Shown here piece by piece: positions 1 to 11,247 of a DNA stretch of 64,000 nucleotides. The DNA lies in assembly GCA_951804985.1 (NCBI GenBank), contig OX638130.1:5256791-5320790 (forward strand), written 5' to 3'. The DNA comes from Dryomyza anilis (lineage: Eukaryota; Arthropoda; Insecta; Diptera; Dryomyzidae). Both the position numbers and the translations under genes were made by a program. A model generated the notes under the pieces. It worked only from the letters and a program-made list of their open reading frames with translations, had not been told where the DNA came from and made no database searches. Each line of letters starts with the position of its first letter. The stretch's first letter is position 1.

Positions 1-209
1 AAGACATGAGGCAATACATTTGCTTTATTGCTGGAAAAGCCAAATATTGGCAATTGGTTGAATGAATGTTTACACTAAAATAAGAAAACAGTTTCCTACA
101 AAAAAGAAATTTTACTTATTCTAAAGAACCTAAAACTAAATAAAGTCTACCAACCAATGCATTTTAGTGTTGGTTTCAAATTATTGCATTTTGCTCTTTC
201 ATTTTTTTT

Positions 210-1000
210 CGCAGGAGCAAGAACAAGTTCAAAGTTCGCTCGAGCAAGAGCGAGTAAGCATGATAAAGGCAGGTGGAAGAATAAGACTAATACTGCAAGA
301 ACATGAAGCAATACTCTTGCCTTATTTTTGGATATTAAAAATGTCAGCAATATGTTTGAACACAGAAAACAGTTTCATAATAATAAGAAATGTTCTATTT
401 CAAAGATTAATAGTTTGTAAACTCATCATCTATATTTTAATGCTGATCCAAAATTTGATGTTCTTGAATTTTACTGCTGCTCTTTCATTTTTTACAAAAT
501 CCAAATTTTTATCGCGCCAGATGAACAAGTACGCTAAAAGCATGATAAGCAATGCAAAAGCAATATCAAGAACTGAACTAAAACTGCAAGAAATGTGCAA
601 GTAAATGAAGCAATACTCTTGCTATATTTTTGGATTTTAATATATTTATTACGTTTCTAAGGGAATAGACCTTGTAATTGAAAAACGAATTGATAAAAAA
701 ACTATATATTGAGGAAAAGCAGTAAAAACGAAAAGAGTAAAGCGCACCAGAAATGTTTATTAAGTTTATTAGTTCTTCCCCCAATTAAAGTTTCTTTATT
801 CCTTTGGTTCATTAATTTTCTATTAATTTTCATATTCAAAATACTAATTTATCGCATTTCTTTTACTTCCAATTAAAAAAGGAAAATGTTTGCAAGATTC
901 TAACTGCAAGAACAAGATGTCAGTGTTCAAGAGCAAGACTAAGTGTTCAAGAATTAGAGCAAGACGGCTATTTCTTGCCACGTTCTTGCAAGGAGAACTT
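210..1000. repeat. Diverged 'caagaacaag' repeat copies
   Basis: 'actgcaagaacatgaagcaatactcttgc' at about 291 recurs in modified form at about 580, and 'agagcaagac' clusters at 920-965. The family is the same as at 22.1-23.2 kb. No gene is seen here. Confidence 0.6.
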
Positions 1001-1423
1001 TATATTGTTTTTATCAATAATATTATTTGCTAATTGATTTGATACATTTTTCAACAATATTAATGACATTCGATAATATTATTCAATTTTTCTACAGTGT
1101 AGTGGCTCAATTATTTTCTTTTTGTTTTTTTGTCTTTGAGATTGATCTAGTACTTATAGCTATATTAGTTTTAGTTATACTATTCTTTATTTTTGTAAAT
1201 GTTTTATTGGTGTTAATGATGTTTCAAAATATATGAAGCGTATATGAATGATCCTAATAATTTAAATTCTTTAGTTTAATTTTACTTTGCGAATTTGAAT
1301 TTACTTTGCGAAATTTTTGAATAAAGAATTCTTTCACTTCAAATTTAAAGTTTTAACCAAAAATTAATATTTACCTAAATAAAACTTAAATTTTTCACCT
1401 TTTTCAAATTTTTTCTTAAATTT

Positions 1424-1972
1424 CAAAATTCAATTTTTCACTAAAAATTCAATTTTTCACTAAAAATTCAATTTTTCACTAAAAATTCAATTTTTCACTA
1501 AAAATTCAATTTTTCACTAAAAATTCAATTTTTCACTAATAATTCAATTTTTTACTAAAAATTCAATTTTTCACTAAAAATTCAATTTTTCACTAAAAAT
1601 TCAATTTTTCACTAAAAATTCAATTTTTCACTAAAAATTCAAATTTTCACTAAAAATTCAATTTTTCACTAAAAATTCATTTTTTCACTAAAAATTCAAA
1701 TTTTCAATTTTTCACCAAATATTCAATTTTTCACTAAAAATTCTGTTTTCACTAAAAATTCACTAAAAATTAAATTTTTCTCCAAAAATTCAATTTTTCA
1801 TTAAAAATTAAATTTTTCTCCAAAAATTCAATTTTTCATTAAAAATAAATTTTTCACAACAAATTCAATTTTTTACTAAAAATTAAATTAGTTACTAAAA
1901 TTCAAATTTTCACTTAGAATTTAATTTTTCACTTAAAGTTCAATTTTTCTCCAAAACTTAAATTTTTCACCA
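1424..1972 (+). repeat. 19-bp minisatellite, array 1
   Basis: Tandem copies of AAAAATTCAATTTTTCACT (19 bp), very regular from 1430 to 1680 and increasingly diverged to 1972. The unit is close to self-complementary. Same family as the arrays at 13.0 kb and 32.1 kb. Confidence 0.97.
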
Positions 1973-1999
1973 AATGTTCGCAAATCCTCATGCGTTCCA

Positions 2000-2960
2000 C
2001 TCGTTCCAAAAATGAACCGCCTACAAGTATGCAATCGTTTTCTGCACTTTATCAGCTATCTACACAAAGTAGCAACTTTAAAACACATTTTAAAGTCTAT
2101 TAAAAATTCAAAATTTAAATATTTTGCTAATATTAAAATATGTAATTCTTAAATTTGGACATTTCAATGCAAACTGCCGGCATAGCCAGCATAATTTCAT
2201 AATTTCCGCCCCATTGCCAAATAAAAACAATGAACCATTTAAACGGAAGTGACCACTTCTGCATAATTAGACACACATCATGTCGCCATATCCGGCGCTT
2301 ATTAACATTTTAATGATTAGCGTAGGACGGACGCACATCAAATTTCTACAACATTAAACAGCATAAACATAATGCCAAAAATACCATGAAAATGGTGCAG
2401 AATGCTTGATGTGGCGTAAAAGTAGAATAAAAAGAAGGACGAATGACGGAAAAAACGATGTAATCATCATCTTTAAATCATTTACACAAAGATGATAAAA
2501 AAACCATTTCGACCAACCTTGATAAGCAGGATAAGCACCGGAAACGGTGAGTTGTAGTTAGTGTTCAGAATATGGTATGAGGTTTTGTGGAGTGGTGGCT
2601 GCGAAAACGGCAAGTGGCACGATTAGCGCAATTAGGCAGGTGCTCAGAATGATGTTTGCAGTCGTGGATTAAACCGTTACGAAACACAAAGAGCATGAGG
2701 CATATAGTAGCAAAAAATAGGAGGTTATAAGGTGTAGATAATGATGGAAGATTGGTTTGTGGGCGGTGGTGGTAGATTGTAGGGAGACAGTCTTTGAGTA
2801 GATGTTTTCATAAGGTTTGTAGGAGTAAATGGAAGGTTATAAGATCTACAATATTATGGGAAATATTTTATGGTAGAATGGTAGGGAGAGATTTTGAAAA
2901 ATATTGTTAAGGTTATTGAAATAATATTTTAGGAAGACTATTTTTGAAATAAAGATTTTT
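2000..2960. other. Intergenic or intronic DNA, no gene seen
   Basis: Moderate GC at 2160-2450 (tgccggcatagccagcataa) and 2530-2680 without a convincing frame. A minus-strand hydrophobic stretch near 2560-2660 lacks a start and is interrupted. Confidence 0.5.
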
Positions 2961-2963
2961 TTC

Positions 2964-3198
2964 TTTTTATGGAAACATTTTTCTATACCGCGCTACCTCT
3001 CGTCAGTAAATGGCAAACCTACGAGTGTAAAACCATTGCCTATGAAAAAGCTTTCACCCGTCGTTCGGATTCGGCAATAAACTGTAGGTCCCACCAATTT
3101 GAGTACAAATATAAGACGCACAGCTCAAAATGGTGAGAGAGCTCGGCCGAAGTTCTATACAGGACTGTAGCGCCAAACTATTATTATTATTATTATTA
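2964..3198 (+). mobile_element. tRNA-derived SINE, 5'-truncated copy
   Basis: Lacks the tRNA head and starts at 'tatggaaacatttttctata'. The body and (TTA)6 tail are intact (tail 3181-3198). A frame at 3130-3348 that starts in it is not a gene. Confidence 0.9.
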
Positions 3199-3199
3199 G

Positions 3200-4087
3200 T
3201 TCCTCTTCTACATAACCGTTTCTCAGTGAAACCAAAAGACAGCCGGTTTTCATTTTATAGACATTTGTTTGATAACATTTCTTTTTTTGGAAAGAAGTTT
3301 CTCGGAAGAAGAATTGGAGCAGATTTTAAAAACAAGGTTTTTGAATAATGATTTTAGGAAGAAGGTTTATAATATAATGTTTTTGAATATAAAGTTTTTG
3401 AGATAAGTTTGTTGAATGTATGTTTTTGGAATGAGATTTTTAAAAAGAGTTTTTAAAATATTTGTTTCAAAGAAGGTCAGTAACCTTCGCAGTAGAATGA
3501 ATGGTTTGTTAAACGATAATTAGAAAAAAGTTTTTCGAAGAAAGTTAATTTAAAAATGTAGATTTCGGTTGAGGATTTTAGTTATGGAAAATAAATGTTT
3601 GGAAGTTTAAAAAAAAAAGTTTGTAAGATAAAGTGATTTTTAAAAGTAAAGGGTTTTTCAATAAGAGCGCTACAAAAGTTTTTTTTCTAAGTTTTTTCAA
3701 TAGGGACGCTTCAAAAGTAGAGCGACAGGGACAGCAAACAACGTCATATATCTTGCCGCTCTTTTGACATTTCTCTTCAGTAAGGTTTGCCATTTCATGA
3801 TAGAAAAAATATACGAGCCAACAACAATTCGAAATTATTAAAATTTACTATAGAAATTCGAATTCGTTTATCTTTCATCATGAAATGTCAAATTTTGACA
3901 TTAAAATTTTAATAAAAAAAATTGTGAAGGAATGTTTTTGTTATTTTTTTTTTTAAATATTAAAACAAAATTTTTCATAGTATCTAAAAAGGTTGTGTAT
4001 GATCGATTGAAAACTGTTTTGGATGAGAGATTTTAAATAATGATTTTAGACATTTTTTTGTTGGCAAAGTTTATTAAAAGCGGATAC
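3200..4087. other. AT-rich DNA, degenerate 'aagttttttgaa' units, no gene
   Basis: Diverged short units such as 'gaagaaggtttataatataa' and 'aagtttttgagataag'. Similar units fill 4560-5330, where 'ggatttttgatacttatttg' and 'gaatttttgatacttgtttt' are related. No coding signal. Confidence 0.5.
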
Positions 4088-4095
4088 TTGTAGAG

Positions 4096-4538
4096 TACAC
4101 ACCTGCACAAAAGCATTTGAAACACACTTCAAGACATTCATTTTGTTTCAAAACATTTATTGTCGCCGTCTCTATGCTTGAAAATCAAATAAATGTGTTG
4201 CTCACAACAACAGAGCACCAAGTACTGTCAAAACAAAACTCAAACAAAACAAGACTGCAGTGAAGAGGTCTATGATGATGTGCAATAAAAATTCAAAAAC
4301 TGAAATGTACTGCTTCTGACACCGAATACTTAGGGCATTTTATTTTTTTTTTAACATTCTTACTCTTTGTTTGAATCATTGTTTTGAAAACAAAAATGTG
4401 TTGACAGTACTTGACACCAATGAAAAAAATACTGCAGTGAAGTCGCTGGAGGAGACTGTCATTGCCAAATGCGTTCAATACTGTAGAGTGCAGCATATTT
4501 TGTAGAGGAAGCTTGAAGTACATTTGTGTAGATGTCTA
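4096..4538 (+). mobile_element. hAT-type MITE, copy 1
   Basis: 443-bp non-coding element with ~26-bp imperfect terminal inverted repeats (tacacacctgcacaaaagca... / end complement tagacatctacacaaatgta...). Exact 8-bp duplications TTGTAGAG lie at 4088-4095 and 4539-4546, the target-site length of hAT transposases. The interior includes 'tactgcagtgaagtcgctgg'. The minus-strand frame through it is not protein-like. Confidence 0.9.
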
Positions 4539-5549
4539 TTGTAGAGACTGTTTTTCGCAAAAGACAGTTATGGTAGAAAAATATTGTTAATCTATTATTT
4601 TCCATGAAGATTTTTATTGAATAGTTTTAGCGGAAATGTTTCCAGAAATGATTTTTTAAGAGACTATTTTTTATGTTTGTTGAGAAATATATCCAAGGAG
4701 GGAATTTTTAAAGGAAAATAGAAGAAGTATTTTTTTGTAATCATATTGGACAATTATTTTAATAAAATATTAAAATATACTTTTTAATGAGATATTAATA
4801 TTAGAATTTTGTGTGAGTAATGTTTGTAACAAAGATTTTTCGGAGATGATTTTTAGAGGCGATTTTTTGAGAAGGATTTTTGATACTTATTTGTGGGTTT
4901 AGAAGAGTTTTGAAAGATGATTGGATACATATTTTTGTAAAGAAGAAAAAATTTTTAAGAATGTTTTTTTTTTAAGAAGCTTTTACTTGTTTTTTAGAAG
5001 ATTTGTTTAGGAAAGGATTTTCTTTGAGTGGTTTATGTAGGATGTTTTTGGAGAATACAAAAAAAAATCGTTCAAAGCATATAAAATAAAAAATGTTGAT
5101 TGGTTTAAACAAAGTATTTAAAAAAGCTATTCGGGGTGAAGTTTTTAATGTGTGGTCAATTTTTGGGAGATGATTTTTGGAATAGAATTTTTGATACTTG
5201 TTTTTTGGGAAAAAGTTCTATAATTTTTAATAGAATATTTTCGATAGAAAGGATTTGAAAGATATTTGAATAGAAAATTTTGTACAGATATCGGAAGAGG
5301 AGTTTTTAGTAGTTTTTCTGAAAATTTGTTTCGAAGGGAATTTTATTTGAGCAGTTATCTGCATAAATCGTTGGATAATATATATAAATTAAATAAATAT
5401 TAATTAAAGAATTCTGATTTTGTTTATCAAATAATTTTGAACAATGGAATTTAAAAAAGATGAAGATTTTTATGTAAGGTAAACTATTGGATATAGCTGA
5501 ATGTCTAAATGTCTCAAAAAAGACTGAGTAGATATGATTTTTTCTACAG

Positions 5550-5677
5550 AACTTCTTAACAAGCAGTAGTAGCCGGAAGCAGCACAAAGTGCCTCGAACT
5601 GCAGGCCGCGTTAATGAGGGTACAGCTGCCGGAAAGCAAAAATTTTATATTAATGTTGAAGGCAGTATGCCTGATGG
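5550..5677 (+). CDS. Candidate plus-strand exon, gene unidentified
   Basis: 128 nt between a pyrimidine-rich acceptor (gattttttctacag) and a consensus donor (GATGG|gtaagt), with higher GC than the flanks. One frame is open throughout (42 codons, including KVPRTAGRVNEG and KQKFYINVEGSMPDG). The other two stop within the first seven codons. An ATG at 5653 in a different frame would give MLKAVCLM before the donor, so a first exon of a signal-peptide protein is an alternative. It ends with two nucleotides, a phase also compatible with the acceptor at 30560. No partner exon is established. Confidence 0.4.
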
Positions 5678-6780
5678 GTAAGTGTTAAGAAAAAGTGTGA
5701 GGAATTTTGATGTCTTTAATGATGCTGTTTTTATGATGTTGATGACTGTGCTGATGTCGTTCAATGCACGTGTTCAAACGGAAAATGTTCGGGAGGTTTT
5801 TTAAGAACTCTATAAGGAGTTTCATATCCTTTGAAAGGTTTTTTGGTACATGAAATAGAAAACAGAAAGTACGGAAATGAGTAAAGCTAAAGTCGAAATA
5901 TTCACCAAAGATTTAAGGCTAATTTTGGTTTTCAAATTTAACAAATAACACGTTGATAAATTCTAAACTATAAATAAAACACCAGAAATAACAAATCTTC
6001 ACGTACTTTAAACATTTGTAATTATTATGTCTGCAACATTTGTTTTTTGATTCACATTAATCATAGTCCAGACTCTTTCATTGAAACAACAAGATTTTTT
6101 AATTATCTTTTCATAATGAAACACAGCCGAATGTAACCCTCTTAAACACTTTCTTTAAAGCCAATATTTAGAAAGTCACAAAGCCTTTTAAGAAAAGCAC
6201 AAAAAGACGAACAACTTATTATAAATGACGCTGTGCAGTGAAGTCAAAAAGGCAGGCGGCGGCAGCTGAGTCTGTCCTCGAACCTTTAACTCAAACCTTT
6301 AACTTATACGCCGAACTGTAACTCTGAACTCAAACTTCAATCTCGAACTCACAACCTCGAGACCCTGCTCCTAACCTGCATTTACTAAAAGTTACCATAG
6401 AAAATCTGGCATAATAACCAGCGAGAATAATGGAGTCAAAATATGGCTGCAGGAAATTACTTTTTGTCGCATGAACGAAGTGTATAAAACGCATAATGGC
6501 GACAAACGTACGTAGAACGAAGTCACGAAATAAAAGAACGTAAGACTTAGAGTACTGTGTGAGAAAAAGAAGATTTCTAACAAAAGCTGTAAAAAATGCA
6601 AAGCAGCCACAAAATCTATAGCAAAAATTATAATGAAAAAATTCGACACTTTTTTTATAAAATGTTGAAAATAAAGGAAAATGTTGAAAAAATGCACAAA
6701 ATGTGTCACTAAAAAATGGCATTTAGAAAGAAAACAATGCAAGTGTAACAAGTGCTAAAAATGTGTATAAAAAGACTTAC
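5678..6780. other. Non-coding DNA between two exon-like islands
   Basis: AT-rich. The minus-strand frames at 6330-6751 are Phe/His-rich and overlap each other in two phases, a composition effect. No splice-bounded exon seen. Confidence 0.5.
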
Positions 6781-6859
6781 CGCCAAATAAGTGCTCTGAC
6801 CGCGTAGACGTGGCGGTGGCTCTTTGAATGGTTCGCCATTCTCGGCGGCCTTCTGGCGA
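6781..6859 (-). CDS. Isolated minus-strand coding exon, gene unidentified
   Basis: 79 nt with textbook borders (acceptor tcttttctttgcag, donor GCG|gtaagt) and about 60% GC in DNA that is otherwise about 30% GC. One frame gives RQKAAENGEPFKEPPPRLRG then QSTYLA, with one leading nucleotide (T) completing a codon from the previous exon. Joined to the exon at 32029-31923 it would read MTTDEVILR-RQKAAENGEP. I do not recognise the protein. The next exon would lie below 6781 in phase 0, but none is convincing inside the window. Confidence 0.6.
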
Positions 6860-6984
6860 CTGCAAAGAAAAGATTGTTGAAAATGTGGAAATTAAAATAT
6901 TTTTAAAGTTTTTGATAGATTTAGAAATTTAAAAAACAAACTGAACTAAATTCATGTTGGGTTACAATTCTTCCCCGGATAATT

Positions 6985-9310
6985 CATTCGTAAGATAAAT
7001 TTTGCACAAGATAATTTGTTCCCGGGACAATGTTTTTACGAGACAGTTTTTTCCAAAAAAAAAAACAATTCTTTCCCCAGACAATGTATCTCTCAGGTAA
7101 TTCATTTCGTGTTACTATTCTCACTCAGACAATTTATACCTATAAAAATGTTTTTCTTCTTTTCGAGACAATTTTTCCCCGGAAAATTTATCCCCGACTA
7201 TTTTTTTCCCGGACAACTTTTCCACACAAATTTTCATCAGACCATTCTTTCACAATACAATTGTTATCTTCCCTGGACAATTTAACCCCCAAAAACCAAT
7301 GTTCGCGAAATAATTCTTTCTATAGAAAATTTTCTCTGGAAATTTTTTCTCCGGAAATTAATTTTAGATTACAATTCCTCGTGCAATTAATCTCTGTAAA
7401 TAATTTTTAATTACATTTCAGCCCGCCCCGTATAATTCATTTCTAAGGATTTCTTTTCGGAGATAAATCTTTTACGAGGACAACCTTACTCTGTACAATT
7501 CTTTCCCCAGATAATTATTTCCCCGAACAATGTATCTCTCAGACAATTCTTTTGCGATACAATTCTTTTCCGGTAATTATTTTTGGTTTATTATATTCAC
7601 TCAGACAATTCATCCCTATGAAAGTTTTACGCAGAGTTAATTTTTCCCGAGACAATTCCTCCCAGGACAATTTATCCACGACTATATTTTTTCCGTACAA
7701 CTTTTCTCCGGATACTTCTTCCCTAAGACAATTCATTCACTAGACCATTCTTCCGCAGTACAATACTTTTCGCTAATTTAATTTGGTTAACAATTCCTCC
7801 CCGGACAATTCAACTCCAAAAACAATTTTCCCAATATAATTCTATTTCTAGAAAATTCCTCCCCCGGAACAATTTCATCTCCTGGAAATTTTTTCTCTAG
7901 AAATTAATTTTGGATTACAATTTTTCCCCTACAATTAATCTCTGGAAATAATTTTGAGTTACATTTCAAACCCGGATAATTAATTACTAAGAATTTTTCC
8001 GAACAATTCTTCCCTCTGACAATTCTTTCTCAGACAATTATTTCCCCAGACAATTATTTCACGATATAATTGCTAATTTTGTTTAGGTTACAATTCCTGC
8101 CCGTACAATTCAACCCTAAATACAAATTTCCCCGATATAATTCTTTCTCTAGAAAATTCCTTTACGAGACAATTCTTCCCCCGGACAATTTTCCACGAAT
8201 CAGTTTTTCCCGTAGTTTTGGGTTACAATTCTTTCCCGTACAATTCCTTTCTGCAAATAATTTTGAGTTACATTTCATCCCGGCACAATTCATGCCTAAG
8301 AAAATGTTTCCCGAGATAAATCTTTTTCGAGACAATTCTTCACCCTGGATAATTGTATGGCGAACATTTTTTCCGGACAATTCTTCCCTCGGACAATTCT
8401 TCCCTCAGACAATTTTTTTCTTAGACAATTCATTTCCAATACAATTCTTTTGTCGGTAATTAAATTTGGATTACAATTCATCTTTAAGAAAAATTTTCTC
8501 CGAGATAATTCTTGTCGTAAACGAGACATTTCTTCTCCGGAAATTTATTCTGGATTATTCTTCACGCGACAATTCAGACAACTCTTCTCTGTAAATTAAT
8601 TTTGAGTTAAAATTATTCTCCGGATAAATCAACCCTAACAAAATGTTCCGAGATAAATCTTTTCCGTGACAATTCTTCTTGCCCAGATAATTTTTCCACG
8701 GACAATTTTTTCGCCAACAATTCTTTTGCGAGACAAATAAAATTCTTCTTACCCGGACATTCTTCCCAGACTTTTCTGGAATTTAACTCTGAGTTAAAAT
8801 TCTTCTGAGAAAATAAATTTTTAACGAGACAATTCTTGTTCTCTCGACATTTTTTTCGCGGACAATTTCTTCCCTCGACAATTCTTTCGCGAGACAATTA
8901 GTTTTTGTACAATTTTTCATTGAGATCATTCTTCTCCAGACATATGCTCCCTCAGAAAAGACAATTCTTTTCCGTTTCTTCTCAAGACAATTAATTCACG
9001 ATAGACTTAACGATAGAAGTATCTCGGCATAAATTTGTCTAGAGAAAGTATTGTCTGTGGAAGAAATATCTCTTTTAAGAATTGTCTCGTGAAAGATTTT
9101 TGTGGAAATAATTGTCTTAATGTAGAATTCTCCGTCAAAGTATTTTTTTGGAAAAGAATTTTCGGGGAAATAGAAAAATTGTCCGGTAGGTAAACTGTCT
9201 TAGGGAAATATAGTTAGTTTCTTCCATAACAATATGACGCTGCTATGACTCCACTGAGAAAGAATTTTAATGAAAAATGAATGTCTTGAGAAAGAATTGT
9301 CTAGAGCAAT
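6985..9310. repeat. Degenerate 'gacaattcttcccc' repeat field
   Basis: About 2.3 kb of strongly diverged ~13-16 bp units of the type gacaattcttccccgg, in one orientation to about 9000 and in the opposite orientation (agaattgtctcg...) from about 9010 to 9310. The pyrimidine/AT composition leaves several overlapping open frames on both strands, none protein-like. Confidence 0.85.
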
Positions 9311-10817
9311 ATTATTTGATTTCCGAGTATTTCGATTTTGATTCTAATGAATTTAGTTAGAGATCCATTCTAATTTTATATATTTGCGAAATTACGTTTA
9401 AAGAAAATTATAAAAATAACGGTTAGATAAAAAAATAAATTTAATGTTCAATTTATTGAGCCCTACCAGGAATAAATCCCACGAATTTTTTCTGCAGTTA
9501 AAAAATATGTAAGGCAATGGATTTTAATATAGAACAAAATTTGTATTTGGAAGATTATAATTCATGGAAATATTTACATATTCGCCATATGGCTGATTTG
9601 GAATTTTAAATAGTAACGTTTTTTCATTTCCTTTAAGATTGAAATATAAAATAGTACTAAAAAAAACAACCCATTTTCATTTCAAATTTCCAATTAGAAA
9701 TTTTAATAATAAATAACAAGTATTTTCATTAAAAAATTTCGCTTCAAAGTAAATCACAAAATATAGACGTCAGAAGACTACGCAAACACTGTGGTGTTGC
9801 CAACCGTGCCAATTGGCAGCACAAAATGAAAAGTACGGTCAAATGAACAACCGAATGTTGGCAATAATCATAACAGTAACAACAAAAGTAACGACTATAG
9901 TTACGACAACAACAATAACAATAATAACAAACATCAAAAGGCAGCAAAGCCAATAATAAGCCAACCAAACAAACAAAAAAACAGAGAAAACGACGATGAT
10001 GGCAACAAGGAACCTGATTTCTTTGTGTAAATTGGAAAAATTGCTTCAATGGCTCATAACAAGGATCAACGCAAAAATGGAATAAAAATCTGCTACAATA
10101 ATCAAAGTCAAAAAGAAAAATATTGTAATCATAATAATCATAAGTCGGACAAAATGATTGGCAAGCTTTCAGGGCCAAATGTACGACGATGAGCTCAGTC
10201 AAATTGAGTTGTGTTGATGATGAGACATATGAAATGAAGTCGAAAAATATGAATGACATAATGTGTTATTTGTGAATTGTGAGTCATGCACAGGACAACA
10301 TTTTATGGACGAAACTTTTAATTTGACTATTTGTTTATTTGTCTATAAATAATAGGAAGTTTTTCTTGTACAAAATTCTCCTTACTACTTACCAAGAAGA
10401 CCAATGTACAGAGGCGGACTGACCATATGAGCTACTTTCAAGAAACTCCTCCATTTAAGACATATCATCTTTCTATTCATTTACATAACTAAAATATGAT
10501 CCCTCTTCTGACTGAAAAATATCGATACTCCAGTTTCAATAAACTTCTCCGTTTAAGGTCTACCCTCATAGAAATAAATTTACCAAAATTCGGGAAAGGT
10601 ACTTATAGGAAAATCCCCGCAAGAAGTATAGACTCTACACCATTTACAAATGTAATTCAGAAAAGATCAATTGAACTTCAAAAGACATGAATTGAAATTC
10701 AGAAATTCCATTTGAAATTCAAAAGACATCAATTGAAATTGAGAAATTTCCATTTGAAATTCGATCGATATTTATAATAAAAAGTGTTCGATTTAGCTTT
10801 ATAATAGCCAATGTATA
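9311..10817. other. Non-coding DNA with CAA-type simple sequence
   Basis: The stretch 9860-9990 (aacagtaacaacaaaagtaa) gives a Cys/Tyr-rich minus frame that is an artefact. A ~42-bp duplication (aattcagaaattccatttga) lies at 10690-10760. Confidence 0.5.
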
Positions 10818-10825
10818 TTAAGCAT

Positions 10826-11239
10826 TAGACATCTGCACAAATGTATTTGAAGTTCCCTCTATAAAATATGCACTACTGCACTCTACAGTATTGAGCGCAT
10901 TTTTCAATGACAGTCTACTGTATTATAGTGAAGTCTCCTACAGCGACTTCACTGCAGTATTTGTTTCATTGGTATCAAGTACAGCTATGAACTGCGGATT
11001 GATACAACCAACAATTGACAAAAACAAAAGTTTCAGTATTTGATTTTTTATTGCACATCATTATAGACCTGTTCACTACAACTACGTCTTGTCTGTAGTT
11101 TGCTTTGACAGTACTTGTGCTTTATTGTTGTGAGCAGCACATTAATTTTATTTCCAAGCATAGAATCGGCGACAGTAAATGTTTTGAAATAAAAGGAATG
11201 TCTTGAAGTGGGTTTGAAATGCATTTGTGCAGATATCTA
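10826..11239 (-). mobile_element. hAT-type MITE, copy 2 (inverted relative to copy 1)
   Basis: 414 bp, termini TAGACATCTGCACAAATG and the complement TAGATATCTGCACAAATG, flanked by exact 8-bp duplications TTAAGCAT at 10818-10825 and 11240-11247. Internal sequence (gcgacttcactgcagtattt, agcatagaatcggcgacagt) matches copy 1 in reverse orientation. Confidence 0.92.
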
Positions 11240-11247
11240 TTAAGCAT

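Noticed and set aside
2530..2680. Minus-strand hydrophobic stretch (ILSTCLIALIVPLAVFAATT) resembling a signal peptide
   Set aside because: No in-frame ATG (an in-frame stop lies just upstream) and only a weak donor; not enough for an exon call.
3130..3348. 72-codon plus-strand frame
   Set aside because: Begins in the SINE body and runs through its (TTA)n tail as a Leu run.
7016..8897. Several 60-130-codon overlapping frames on both strands
   Set aside because: Produced by the degenerate ~15-bp acaattc units, open simultaneously in opposite strands; no protein-like conservation.
9744..10259. 171-codon minus-strand frame rich in Cys, Tyr and Phe
   Set aside because: It is the complement of CAA/TAACAA simple sequence; no domain, signal or splice support, and composition follows the microsatellite.
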